Source: Blastococcus capsensis (GTDB lineage: Bacteria; Actinomycetota; Actinomycetes; Mycobacteriales; Geodermatophilaceae). Taken from it: DNA of 64,000 bases. How positions within the stretch are numbered: position 1 is the stretch's first letter; each line of letters opens with the position of its first letter. The translations under genes and the position numbers were made by a program. This document shows positions 23,407 through 31,991 of the stretch, one piece after another. The notes below the pieces were generated by a model. It was not told where the DNA came from. It saw nothing but the letters and a program-made list of their open reading frames with translations, and ran no database searches. The stretch is taken from assembly GCF_030165005.1 (NCBI RefSeq), contig NZ_JASNNW010000009.1:1-64000 (forward strand), read 5' to 3'.

Positions 23407-23898
23407 ATGCGCGTCTTCATCGGCACCGACCACGCCGGCCTGGAGTTCAAGGAGCACCTGAAGCAGGTGCTCGCCGATGCCGGTCACGAGCCGGTCGACT
23501 GCGGCGCCTTCGAGTACGACGCCCAGGACGACTACCCGCCGTTCTGCTTCGAGGTGGGGGAGCGGACGGTCGCCGAGCCCGGCTCGCTGGGCGTGGTGAT
23601 CGGGGGCTCGGGCAACGGCGAGCAGATGGCCGCCAACAAGGTGCCCGGGGTCCGCGCCGCGCTGGTGTGGAACACCGCCACCGCACAGCTGGCCCGTGAG
23701 CACAACGACGCCAACGTGGTCTCCATCGGGGCCCGCCAGCACAGCGACGAGGAGGCCGCGGCGCTGGTGCTGGAGTTCCTGAGGACGCCGTTCAGCGGGG
23801 ACGAGCGGCACGTCCGCCGGATCGGCATCATCAGCGACTACGAGCGCGACCGGCACCGTCCGGCCGGCGGCCTGCCCACCCGGTCCGCGCATCCCTGA
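23407..23898 (+). CDS. rpiB: Ribose-5-phosphate isomerase B
   Basis: 163 residues: MRVFIGTDHAGLEFKEHL at the N-terminus with the substrate-binding Asp-His, GGSGNGEQMAANKVPGVRAAL, and EHNDANVVSIGARQ. The Glu in GNGEQ replaces the Cys of E. coli RpiB as catalytic base, as in M. tuberculosis RpiB (Rv2465c). It interconverts ribose 5-phosphate and ribulose 5-phosphate in the pentose phosphate pathway. It forms the right-hand end of the block shared with mycobacteria. Confidence 0.95.
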   Translation: MRVFIGTDHAGLEFKEHLKQVLADAGHEPVDCGAFEYDAQDDYPPFCFEVGERTVAEPGSLGVVIGGSGNGEQMAANKVPGVRAALVWNTATAQLAREHNDANVVSIGARQHSDEEAAALVLEFLRTPFSGDERHVRRIGIISDYERDRHRPAGGLPTRSAHP

Positions 23899-23902
23899 CC
23901 CG

Positions 23903-25147
23903 TCAGAACGAGTCCGGGCACCACGGCGTGACCGGCCAGCCGAACGCCGCACTGGCCAGCGTGACCGCTCCGGGGCTGACCTCGGTGACGCGGCCGGCCG
24001 CCTGGAGCGTGGCGAGCGAGAAGCCACCCAGGTAGGCCGCCGACAGCTCCTCGATGCCGAGCACGATGTCGGGGTCGCGGTCGGTGCGGCCGCAGTACCC
24101 GCCGGCCGGGTGGCCGGACAGCCGCCAGCGCCCGTCGTTCCACGGGCAGAACGCGTCGCGCACCTCGAGCACCAGGTCGATCGGTGTCGGGTAGCGCCGG
24201 GTGGCCAGCGCCCGGTCGACGTCGACCAGCCGCACCCACAGCCCGTCGACCGGCCTGCTGTGCAGCGCGCGACCGTCGGTCACGAGCCAGCGCAGCGGGT
24301 CGTCGGGGGAGGACGCCGGGTACTTCACGGTGCGCATCAGGTCGATCGACAGCAGCAGCTGCCAGAGCGCCGCGTAGGCCGGGGCGCTCGTGGCCCGCAC
24401 CTCCTCGACGGTCAGCGTGCCGTCGGGTTCGCCGGTGTCGGTCCAGGAGTCCTTCACCCGGTAGGCGGCGTACCCGGTGACCGCGCCGTCGGCCTCCCGG
24501 TGCAGCAGGTACCGCCGGGCAGTGGCGCCCTTCCGCTGCGAAGGATCGTCACGCAGCTGCCGGTTCCACCAGCGGTCGTCGCGCGCCATGTTCCCCGGCA
24601 CGAACCGGTGCACCGCCCGGTGCACGGCCATCGCGGCGGCGCCGTACTCCTCGGCGGTCGCCTGCTCCACCCGGCCCGTGCCCAGGTCGACGTCCGGCCG
24701 CAGCCGCAGTCGCTCGGTGCGTCCGGAGAAGCGGGCCTCCACGGTCGCCGGCGCGTATCCGAAGCGGCCGTAGATCGGGTACTCGGCCGCCCACAGCCCG
24801 GCCACCGGCTCCCGCTGCTGCTCGTGCAGCTCGGTGAGCTGGCGGCGCATGATCCCGGTGAGCACGCCCCTGCGGCGGTGGGTCGGCGCGACGCTGACCC
24901 AGGTGATCCCGGCGCAGGGCACCACGGCGCCTGGGACGGTGAGCGTGCGGCTGTAGATCCCCGAGGTCGCGACCACCCGGTCGCCCTCCCACAGGGCCAG
25001 CGACCGGTCCAGCTCGGCGACCGGCGCGGGGCGATCGGCGAAGTCGGCCGGCGGATCCTCGGCGAAGACCGAGTGCATGGCCTGGGTGAAAGCCGGCCAC
25101 TCGTCGACGGTGATCGGGCGCAGCTGGGAGGAGACGTCGTCGGCCAC
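23903..25147 (-). CDS. Eis-family GNAT N-acetyltransferase
   Basis: 414 residues with the three-part Eis layout. The first GNAT domain has the acetyl-CoA loop VSVAPTHRRRGVLTGIMRRQL, followed by YPIYGRFGYAPA. A degenerate second GNAT domain follows, then a SCP2-like C-terminal domain ending VTPWCPDSF, whose terminal carboxylate is catalytic in Eis proteins. Family members acetylate aminoglycosides or protein lysines; the substrate here is unknown. It is convergent with rpiB, only 4 bases apart. Confidence 0.88.
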   Translation of the reverse strand: MADDVSSQLRPITVDEWPAFTQAMHSVFAEDPPADFADRPAPVAELDRSLALWEGDRVVATSGIYSRTLTVPGAVVPCAGITWVSVAPTHRRRGVLTGIMRRQLTELHEQQREPVAGLWAAEYPIYGRFGYAPATVEARFSGRTERLRLRPDVDLGTGRVEQATAEEYGAAAMAVHRAVHRFVPGNMARDDRWWNRQLRDDPSQRKGATARRYLLHREADGAVTGYAAYRVKDSWTDTGEPDGTLTVEEVRATSAPAYAALWQLLLSIDLMRTVKYPASSPDDPLRWLVTDGRALHSRPVDGLWVRLVDVDRALATRRYPTPIDLVLEVRDAFCPWNDGRWRLSGHPAGGYCGRTDRDPDIVLGIEELSAAYLGGFSLATLQAAGRVTEVSPGAVTLASAAFGWPVTPWCPDSF

Positions 25148-25531
25148 GGGTGGTGTCTACCGCCCGGGTCCGACAGCGCGCCAACGAGTTCCCGGGTTCA
25201 GCCCCGGAGGTGGGCCGGCGTGGCCGAGACGCGGCGGTGCTGGTCCTCGTCGGGAGCCGGCCCCAGCGTGGCGGAGTCGTGCTGGGTGTGGCGGTCACGA
25301 CGTCGAGGCGGGCGCCGGTGGGCGGCGGACCCATCCCGGTGGCCGGCCGGTTCCTGGTCGGGCTGGCCCGGCTGCCGCTCCGTCGTCAGCTCGGCGCGCA
25401 TGGTCCCCGCCGCGCGGCCGCGGTGTCCGGCGGCCGGGTCGGTTGGCTTCCCGCGCTAGGGTCGGACGCTCCGACGCCGTCGTCGCCGTGCTCCGCGCAC
25501 CGTCGGCGTGCCCGACCGACGGAGGCTTCCT
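25148..25531. other. Intergenic gap upstream of lipoprotein gene
   Basis: 384 bases without a supported gene. A 67-codon strand - frame (25198-25401) is extremely Arg/Pro/His-rich and lacks a clear ribosome-binding site. The + strand frame contains a hydrophobic-looking stretch but no start or homology. A GGAGG ribosome-binding site at its right end belongs to the lipoprotein gene. Confidence 0.5.
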
Positions 25532-27232
25532 GTGCGCTCTCGCGCGTTCCCGCTCGTGCTCAGCGCTACCCTGCTCGCCGCCTGCACTTCTTCTCCTGCG
25601 GGGGATCAGGCCGACGAGCCGGAGGAGGCCGCGGTCGCCGAGGCCGCGGTCTCCGCGCCCGACGAAGCCCTGACCGTCGTCGCCGACACGGATCCGGTCG
25701 GCTCGGCCATCGGCACCAGCCGGGCGCTGTTCGACGCCGCGGACGTGGCGGTCCTCGCGGCCGACGACGACCGTCCGGGGATGCTGCTGGGAGCCTCGGC
25801 GGCGGTGGCGCTCGGCGTCCCGCTGCTGGTGACGGATCAGACTGCGTCCGAGGCGGTCTCGGCCGAGCTCGAGCGCCTCGGCACCGAGACCGTCCTCGTC
25901 GTCGGCGAGGCGGCCGGTGCGGTGCCCGAGAGCGGCCCCGTGGTGGTCACCGTCGACGCCGACCCCGACGCCGTCGCCGCCGTGATCGGAACCGACCTCG
26001 CAGCGGGTGAACCGGTACCCGCCGACGGTGAGGCGGGGGCCGTGGCGGCCCTCGATGCGGAGGCCCTCGTGGCGCTGCAGCCGGACGCCGGGGCCCCGGA
26101 GACCGAGACCGAGGCCGAGACCGAGGCCGAGACCGAGGCCGACGAGACCGAGCCGGGCACCACGGACGAGGTCCTGCCGGAGATCGACCGTCCCGACGCG
26201 CTCGAGGACACGGTGGTGCTGGCGACGGGCGTCCCGGAGTCGGTCGCCGGGATCGCGACCGCCCGGGCGGCGGGCGCGCGCGTGCTGCTGACCGGGGGGA
26301 CGACCGATCCGCGTGCGTCCGAGGCCGTCGTGGAGGCCATGGCGGAGGCGTCGCCCGAGGCGGTCGTCGCGCTCGGAGCGGGTTTCGCCGCCGAGGACGG
26401 ATTGGACTGGAAGGTCGCGACGGCCGCCACCGGCGTCGAGCTCCCGGGCGGCGGGCAGGTGCTCTTCCCCGGCCGGCTGCTCGTCGCCCTCTACGGGCAC
26501 CCCGGCACCGGCGCCCTGGGGCTGATGGGTGAGCAGCCCGTGGATGCGGCCATCGAGCGGGCCCGGGCGCACGCCGCCCCGTACGAACCGCTGGTCGACG
26601 AGACCGTCGTGCCGGCCTTCGAGATCATCGCGACCATCGCCTCGTCGTCGGCCGGCGCCGACGGCGACTACTCGAACGAGGCCGACATCGAGGTGCTGCG
26701 GCCCTGGGTCGAGGCGGCCGGGGAGGCCGGGATGTACGTCGTCCTGGACCTCCAGCCCGGGCGCACCGACTTCGTCACCCAGGCCGAGCTGTACCGGCCG
26801 CTGCTGGAGCTGCCGCACGTCGGGCTCGCGCTCGACCCCGAGTGGCGGCTGGGGCCGAACGAGGTGCACCTGGTGCAGATCGGCTCGGTGGACATCGAGG
26901 AGGTGAACCGGGTGGTGACCTGGCTGGCCGACCTGACGCGGGAGAACGAGCTGCCGCAGAAGCTGCTGGTGCTGCACCAGTTCCGGCTGGACATGATCCC
27001 CGGCCGCGAGCGGCTGGACATGAGCCGCGACGAGCTGGCGATCATGGTCCACGCCGACGGCCAGGGCGGGCAGGGCGCCAAGCAGAGCACCTGGGCGACG
27101 CTGCGCCGGGATGCACCCGAGGGCCTGCGGTGGGGGTGGAAGAACTTCTACGACGAGGACATCCCGATGCTCACCCCGGAGCAGACGATCTCCGACGTGG
27201 AACCCGACCCGGAGCTGATCACGTACCAGTAG
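25532..27232 (+). CDS. Lipoprotein with cell-wall-binding-repeat-like domain and acidic linker
   Basis: 566 residues from a GTG at 25532, placed 6 bases after GGAGG. The short signal ends in a lipobox LLAAC (Cys 18), so the protein is lipid-anchored outside the membrane. Residues about 45-180 (DPVGSAIGTSRALF, ADDDRPGMLLGASAAVALGVPLLVT) resemble the putative cell wall binding repeat 2 pattern, and a second similar half follows near 220-300. Between them lies a Thr/Glu linker made of ETEA repeats. The C-terminal ~270 residues (FEIIATIASSSAG, MYVVLDLQPGRTDF, VGLALDPEWRLG) look like a TIM-barrel domain with acidic residues on strand ends. Function unknown; binding or remodelling of the envelope is an inference. 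Confidence 0.75.
   Translation: MRSRAFPLVLSATLLAACTSSPAGDQADEPEEAAVAEAAVSAPDEALTVVADTDPVGSAIGTSRALFDAADVAVLAADDDRPGMLLGASAAVALGVPLLVTDQTASEAVSAELERLGTETVLVVGEAAGAVPESGPVVVTVDADPDAVAAVIGTDLAAGEPVPADGEAGAVAALDAEALVALQPDAGAPETETEAETEAETEADETEPGTTDEVLPEIDRPDALEDTVVLATGVPESVAGIATARAAGARVLLTGGTTDPRASEAVVEAMAEASPEAVVALGAGFAAEDGLDWKVATAATGVELPGGGQVLFPGRLLVALYGHPGTGALGLMGEQPVDAAIERARAHAAPYEPLVDETVVPAFEIIATIASSSAGADGDYSNEADIEVLRPWVEAAGEAGMYVVLDLQPGRTDFVTQAELYRPLLELPHVGLALDPEWRLGPNEVHLVQIGSVDIEEVNRVVTWLADLTRENELPQKLLVLHQFRLDMIPGRERLDMSRDELAIMVHADGQGGQGAKQSTWATLRRDAPEGLRWGWKNFYDEDIPMLTPEQTISDVEPDPELITYQ
26099..26155 (+). repeat. ETEA-coding 12-bp tandem repeat
   Basis: Three near-perfect copies of gagaccgaggcc with partial flanking units, coding Glu-Thr-Glu-Ala repeats inside the lipoprotein. 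Slippage at such a repeat could change linker length between strains. Confidence 0.75.
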
Positions 27233-27426
27233 CGGCGGGGCGGTCGTACCCGCCCCGTCGGTCACCGTGCCCACGGCTGGCTCCGTGGTCGCCGTCACAG
27301 TCGATCCCCGGTCCCCTGCAGACAGTCACGGGGGCGGGACGATCGAGAACTGGTAGCTCGTCCGCGACGGCGAGCCGCTGGTGCCGTGACGCGCTGACAC
27401 CGACCCGCGGATGCGGGCGCCCGACC

Positions 27427-27467
27427 GGGAGCCCCCGGAGCCCACCGCTCCGGGGGCTCCCGTTCTG
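27427..27467 (+). terminator. Rho-independent-type terminator after lipoprotein gene
   Basis: Perfect 15-bp inverted repeat GGGAGCCCCCGGAGC (27427-27441) and GCTCCGGGGGCTCCC (27447-27461), with a 5-base CCACC loop followed by GTTCTGT. It is the strongest hairpin in the window and separates the lipoprotein gene from the sigma factor gene. Nothing else is recognised in 27233-27520. Confidence 0.85.
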
Positions 27468-27520
27468 TCGGTGGACTGTGGTCTCCTGACCGCACATCGA
27501 CCCGGGAAGGGGATCCCCAG

Positions 27521-28504
27521 GTGACCAGTGTCGCGCTCGGCCCGACCGACCAGCTCGATCCGCGGTTGCTCGAGCACCGCCGCGAGCTGACCGGCTACTG
27601 CTACCGGATGCTCGGGTCGGTGTTCGACGCCGAGGACGCCGTCCAGGAGACGATGGTCCGCGCCTGGCGCGGGCTGGCGGACTTCGAGGGCCGGTCGGCG
27701 GTGCGGTCCTGGCTCTACCGCATCGCCACGAACGTCTGCCTCGACCAGCTGTCCGGCCGGCAGCGCCGGGCCCTGCCGATGGACCTCGCCGGCTCGCCCT
27801 ACCCGCCGGTCGAGGCGTCGCTGGCCGGGCGTCGCCCGGCGACGGCGTGGATCGAGCCGGTGCTGGACCGCCAGGTCCTCCCGGAGGACGGCGACCCGGC
27901 CGACCAGGCAGTGGCACGGGAATCGGTGCGGCTGGCGTTCGTGGCCGCGCTGCAGCACCTGCCCCCGAAGCAGCGGGCCGTGCTGATCCTGCGCGAGGTC
28001 CTGCGCTGGAAGGCCGAGGAGGTCGCCGGGCTGCTCGAAACCACGGTGGCGTCGGTGAACAGCGCGCTGCAGCGGGCGCGGGCCACGCTCGCCGAGGTCG
28101 GTGGCCGCCCCGCACCGCGCACCCTCGACGACGACGACCGGGCGCTGCTGGCCCGCTACCTCGACGCCTTCGAGCGCTACGACATCGACGCGTTCGTGCG
28201 GCTCCTCCACGAGGACGCGACGCAGCACATGCCGCCGTTCGAGATGTGGCTGCGGGGCCGGGACGACCTGGCCACCTGGATGCTCGGCCCCGGAGCCGGC
28301 TGCCGCGGGTCGCGGCTGATCCAGACCTCGGCCAACGGGACGCCGGCGGTCGCGCAGTACCGGCCGGCCGAGGGAGGTGGTCACGTGCCGTGGGGCCTGC
28401 ACGTGCTGGAGATCGAGGACGGGCGGATCGCCCACATCTCCAGCTTCCTCAACCTCGACTGCGAGCTGTTCGCCGCGCTCGGGCTGCCGACTGCGCTGAA
28501 CTGA
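27521..28504 (+). CDS. ECF sigma factor with C-terminal SnoaL-like domain (SigG/SigX5 type)
   Basis: 327 residues. The sigma region 2 motif GYCYRMLGSVFDAEDAVQETMVRAWRG is followed by SAVRSWLYRIATNVCLD. Region 4 appears as LPPKQRAVLILREVLRWKAEEVAGLLETTVASVNSAL, then a SnoaL/NTF2-like tail (RYLDAFERYDIDAFVRLLHEDATQHMPP, HVPWGLHVLEIEDGRIAHI). ECF sigmas with this tail use it instead of a separate anti-sigma factor to modulate activity (family knowledge). No anti-sigma gene is adjacent, which fits. AAGGGG precedes the GTG start. The ligand or signal is unknown. Confidence 0.9.
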   Translation: MTSVALGPTDQLDPRLLEHRRELTGYCYRMLGSVFDAEDAVQETMVRAWRGLADFEGRSAVRSWLYRIATNVCLDQLSGRQRRALPMDLAGSPYPPVEASLAGRRPATAWIEPVLDRQVLPEDGDPADQAVARESVRLAFVAALQHLPPKQRAVLILREVLRWKAEEVAGLLETTVASVNSALQRARATLAEVGGRPAPRTLDDDDRALLARYLDAFERYDIDAFVRLLHEDATQHMPPFEMWLRGRDDLATWMLGPGAGCRGSRLIQTSANGTPAVAQYRPAEGGGHVPWGLHVLEIEDGRIAHISSFLNLDCELFAALGLPTALN

Positions 28505-28576
28505 CCGGGCCACCGGCGAGTCCGCCGCGTTCCGCTTCCGCTTGACCCGGAACCGCTGCGCGGCCAGCCTGGGGCG

Positions 28577-29137
28577 ATGACGGCGGTTGTGCTGCCCGTT
28601 CACGGGCGATGGACGTGGGATGCGCGTGGTGAGGGACGAGCGGTCCGGGTCTCCACGCACGTCGAGCAGGGGCTGGTCAACCTCAGCTTGTGGCGCGGCG
28701 AGACCTGTGTCGGCACGGTGCGGCTCGCTCCCGACGACGTGGCGGGGCTCGTCACCGGGCTGACCGAGGGCCTGGCCACGCTGGCCGCCCGACCGCGGGT
28801 GGTCGGCCCGGATGCCACCCGGGTGGCCGACCTGGAGGCCCGGTTGGCGCATCTGGAGCGCCATGGGCAGCCGCTGTGGCGCCGGGTAGCCGATGCGGCC
28901 GGTGGCTGGGCGGTGCGGAAGGCGGCCCGCCGGGGGCGACGAGGTCAGGAGCCGGTGACCGGCTCGGTGCGGGGTGGCACCCGCCCGGGCCCGGACCGAT
29001 CGGCCGGTGCCGGCGCACCATCGCCCAGCGGGCGCCGGACGAAGACCACGGCGATCAGCGCCCCGGCGGCCAGGAGCCCGGCCAGGACGAGCAGGGCGGT
29101 GCGGAAGCCGTCGGCGAAGGCCGTCGGGTCGGTGTAG
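28577..29137 (+). CDS. Conserved actinobacterial hypothetical protein with antisense-overlapping tail
   Basis: 186 codons. The first ~120 residues look genuine: VLPVHGRWTWDARGEGRAVRVS, GLVNLSLWRGETCVGTVRLAPDDVAGLV, then an acidic-basic helix VADLEARLAHLERHG that could form a coiled coil. The remainder runs 193 bases antisense into the MFS gene and is a low-complexity Ser/Arg/Pro tail, so the original stop may have been lost or the protein may simply be extended. No function is known. It is convergent with the MFS gene. Confidence 0.55.
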   Translation: MTAVVLPVHGRWTWDARGEGRAVRVSTHVEQGLVNLSLWRGETCVGTVRLAPDDVAGLVTGLTEGLATLAARPRVVGPDATRVADLEARLAHLERHGQPLWRRVADAAGGWAVRKAARRGRRGQEPVTGSVRGGTRPGPDRSAGAGAPSPSGRRTKTTAISAPAARSPARTSRAVRKPSAKAVGSV

Positions 29138-30426
29138 TCGTCCCCGCCCAGACCGGCGACGACCGGGACGACGGCCACCGCGAGCAACCCGGCGGCACGC
29201 GCCACCGCGTTGTTCACGCCGGAGGCCACACCGGCGTGACGGTCCTCGGCCGAGTCCAGCACGGTGGCTGTCAGCGGGGCGACCAGCAGGGTGAGACCCG
29301 CACCGAAGACGACGGCGGCGGGCAGCACGTCGCACAGGTAGGAGGCCCCCGGGCCGATCCGGAGCATCAGCAGCGCGCCCCCGGTGGCCACCAGCGGGCC
29401 GGCGGTGAGCAGGGCGCGGGGCCCGATCCGCTGGGCCAGCGCCCCGACGCGGGCGGAGAACAGCAGCATCAGCACGGTGACCGGGAGCAGCGCGGTGCCG
29501 GCCAGCAGCGGGCTGAACCCGGAGACCACCTGCAACTGCAGGACCAGCAGCACGAACATGGACCCGAGCGCGGCGTAGACGAACAGGGTGACGGCGTTGG
29601 CGGCGGAGAACTGCCGGTCGGCGAACAGCGCCGGGGGGACCAGGGGGTGCCGCGACCGCCGCTCGACCCCGATGAAGGCGACCAGGGCGAGGACCCCGGC
29701 CGCGCCGGACAGCCACACCTCCCGCCCGGCCGCCGGGTCCCCGGCGGCGGTGAGGGCGTAGGTGAGGGCGCCCAGCCCCGCACCCACCAGCGCCGTACCG
29801 GTCCAGTCCAGTTGCCGGGCGGCCGCCGGGTCGCGGGACTCGGGCACGTGCCGGGCCGCGACGGCGACGACCAGGACTGCCAGGGGGAGGTTGACGAGGA
29901 AGATGGCCCGCCAGCTCCACTCCACCAGCCAGCCGCCGAGGAAGGGGCCGATCGCGCCGGCGACTCCGGCCAGCCCGGACCACGCACCGACCGCTGCCGC
30001 GCGGTGGGTTCCGGAGAACGAGGCCGAGATGATGGCCAGGCTGCCCGGTGTGAGCAGCGCCCCGCCGACGCCCTGCAACCCGCGGGCGGCCACCAGGGTG
30101 CCGATGTCGGGCGCCAAGCCGCACAGGAGCGAGGCGAGCGCGAACCAGCACACTCCGACGACGAAGATCCGGCGGCGGCCGTAGCGGTCGCTGAGCGAAC
30201 CGCCGAGCAGGATGAGCGAGGCCAGGGTGAGGGTGTAGGCGTTGACCGTCCACTGCAGCCCGGCGAAGTCGGCGTCGAGATCGGCGCCGATCCGCTCCAA
30301 GGCCACGTTGACGACCGTGGCGTCCAGCATGGCCACGCCGGAGCCCAGGACGGTGGCGAGCAGCACCCAGCGCGCCTGAGGCGTGCCCATGCGCAGACCC
30401 GTGCCGGCCGCGGGCGGCACAGCCAT
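28945..30426 (-). CDS. MFS transporter, DHA2 family (14-TMS drug:H+ antiporter type)
   Basis: 493 residues with about 14 hydrophobic helices. Motif A appears as GGSLSDRYGRRRIFVVG, motif D1-like AMLDATVVNVALERIG in helix 1, and motif C region GPFLGGWLVEWSWRAIFLVNLP, all typical of EmrB/QacA-type exporters. A GGAGGAGG ribosome-binding site 7 bases upstream supports the ATG at 30426. The natural substrate is unknown. It lies downstream of a truncated gene and of the redox cassette on the same strand. Confidence 0.9.
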   Translation of the reverse strand: MAVPPAAGTGLRMGTPQARWVLLATVLGSGVAMLDATVVNVALERIGADLDADFAGLQWTVNAYTLTLASLILLGGSLSDRYGRRRIFVVGVCWFALASLLCGLAPDIGTLVAARGLQGVGGALLTPGSLAIISASFSGTHRAAAVGAWSGLAGVAGAIGPFLGGWLVEWSWRAIFLVNLPLAVLVVAVAARHVPESRDPAAARQLDWTGTALVGAGLGALTYALTAAGDPAAGREVWLSGAAGVLALVAFIGVERRSRHPLVPPALFADRQFSAANAVTLFVYAALGSMFVLLVLQLQVVSGFSPLLAGTALLPVTVLMLLFSARVGALAQRIGPRALLTAGPLVATGGALLMLRIGPGASYLCDVLPAAVVFGAGLTLLVAPLTATVLDSAEDRHAGVASGVNNAVARAAGLLAVAVVPVVAGLGGDDYTDPTAFADGFRTALLVLAGLLAAGALIAVVFVRRPLGDGAPAPADRSGPGRVPPRTEPVTGS

Positions 30427-30539
30427 GAGCGAACCTCCTCCGCCGGCGCCGGACAGCATCAGCACGCTGGTCGCCGCTGTCCAACGCCTGCGGTGGCGAG
30501 CCATTCCCCGGCCGCCCGGTGGTGCGCGCGGCCTCGGTC

Positions 30540-30754
30540 AGCAGCGGCGGGAGATCCGTGTCGGCGTCGGTGAACGAGCGCGCAGCCCGCGCCTCCCGCG
30601 CCACGGCCACCCGCTCGCGTCCTGACCGCCACGTCCCGGGCCGTGCCAGTCGCACCCACTCGCGGCGCAGCGCCGCACGGATCCCGTCGGGCACGGGCAG
30701 CCCGGCATCGGTCAACTCGAAGACACCTGCGACACCCCTCCGCACGGGCTCCAT
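30540..30754 (-). pseudogene. 5' fragment of an alkylhydroperoxidase/carboxymuconolactone-decarboxylase-like gene
   Basis: A coding-like stretch between the DUF3179 and MFS genes reads VPDGIRAALRREWVRLARPGTW, GRERVAVAREARAAR and PPLLTEAARTTG. This resembles the N-terminus of actinobacterial alkylhydroperoxidase-related proteins. The catalytic CxxC/EH part is missing, and the frame runs on into the MFS gene as a shadow. I read it as a truncated gene; the family assignment is tentative. Confidence 0.4.
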
Positions 30755-30785
30755 GACCAACAGCGGAGCGGGCAACTCACCGGCC

Positions 30786-31991
30786 TCAACCGAGGTCCGC
30801 GATCCGGGTCGCGGGATGGAAGGCGGCCCAGGCGAACCAGAAGGTGTCCAGGTGCTCCACCGGCTCCAGCCGGGTGCCGGCCAGGGGGCCGTCGACCGCC
30901 TGGCCCAGGACGTTCCACCGGGAACCGGTCCCGGCATCGACGAAGTGGTCGCCGTCCCGGCTGAACCGCAGGTGGTTCCCGTCCACGACCGGATCGAACG
31001 CCCCGGTGGCCCCGACCGGGCGGCCCTGGTGCACCCGCTGTTCGTCCAGGGGCGAGCGCAGGCCTTCGACGGCCCAGACGACGACGGGACCGCCGCCGAC
31101 GATCAGCTCCACCACGCCGCCCTCGACCACATCGGCCAGCGGCACCGCGACCGGGTCCTCCGCCGAACCGAGCCCGGCGACCCGCTGCATGGCCGGCAGC
31201 CGGGGGTCGGGCTCCCCCTCGAAGAGGAACGGGGACCCGTCGGGGGAGTCGTAGCCGGTGTAGGGGTTGGCGCCGTAGTCACGCGAGACCCCGGTCTCCC
31301 GGCTGAGCACCCATCCGTCCGGGTTGGCCTGTTGCCACTGGGCCCAGGTGACGGTCTGCACGGGGATCCGCTCGAGCTCGGCGCCCGCGAGCACCCCAGC
31401 GATCGCCCGCCCCTCGATCTGGGAGAACAGCGACTCGGTCTGCCGGTCGTACATCACCAGGTCCGAGCGGTAGAGCAGGCCCGAGGTGCCGAACGTCAGC
31501 ACCCGGTCGCCGAGCCGACGGTCGAAGGCCAACGCCGAGTTGCACAGGGGGCAGTACGTGACGACGACGGGCCGGCCGTCGATGCTGTCGTTGACGATCT
31601 CGTGCCAGATCATGATCCGCACGGGATAGGCCCGGGCCGTCTCCCCGATGGCGGGGGCGAGCACGGGCTCGTCCGGGGTCAGCCAGTTGACGTCCGCGGC
31701 CGGGACGAAGCGGGGCGTGTCGATCGGCGGGATCCCGTCCGGCGGTGGGCCCCCGCTGATCACCTCCGACTCGTCCACCAGCGGGTCGGGCAGTGCGGGG
31801 TCGTCGATGCGTTCCAGTGCGGAGGGGACGTCCTCCGGCGGGGAGCCGGTGACCTCCTCGAGCAGTGCGGAGTCCGGAGACACGATGCCCGCTCCCGTAC
31901 CGGCGCCGGCATCCGTGCGGACGTCGGCGGGTGCGCCGCAGGCAGCGAGCAGCACCAGCACCGTCGCGAACAAGGACGTCCGGCGGCTCAC
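30786..31991 (-). CDS. DUF3179 lipoprotein
   Basis: 401 residues from a GTG at 31991 that overlaps the ccdA-type stop (GTGA). The signal ends in a lipobox LLAAC. The DUF3179 core is clear: ARAYPVRIMIWHEIVND, VVVTYCPLCNSALAF with the conserved CPLC pair, FGTSGLLYRSDLVMYDRQTESLFSQ and a C-terminal FWFAWAAFHP. Function is unestablished. Its CPLC motif and its co-transcription with CcdA and two thioredoxin-fold proteins suggest that its cysteines are kept reduced outside the membrane (inference). A 53-bp degraded copy of part of this gene lies at 37243-37295. Confidence 0.88.
   Translation of the reverse strand: MSRRTSLFATVLVLLAACGAPADVRTDAGAGTGAGIVSPDSALLEEVTGSPPEDVPSALERIDDPALPDPLVDESEVISGGPPPDGIPPIDTPRFVPAADVNWLTPDEPVLAPAIGETARAYPVRIMIWHEIVNDSIDGRPVVVTYCPLCNSALAFDRRLGDRVLTFGTSGLLYRSDLVMYDRQTESLFSQIEGRAIAGVLAGAELERIPVQTVTWAQWQQANPDGWVLSRETGVSRDYGANPYTGYDSPDGSPFLFEGEPDPRLPAMQRVAGLGSAEDPVAVPLADVVEGGVVELIVGGGPVVVWAVEGLRSPLDEQRVHQGRPVGATGAFDPVVDGNHLRFSRDGDHFVDAGTGSRWNVLGQAVDGPLAGTRLEPVEHLDTFWFAWAAFHPATRIADLG

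Noticed and set aside
25198-25401. A 67-codon strand - frame upstream of the lipoprotein gene
   Set aside because: Extreme Arg/Pro/His composition, no good ribosome-binding site, and no recognisable family.
27326-30937. A 1203-codon open frame on strand - spanning the sigma factor and MFS region
   Set aside because: Low-complexity shadow; only its first ~70 residues near 30754-30540 look coding, and these are reported as a gene fragment.
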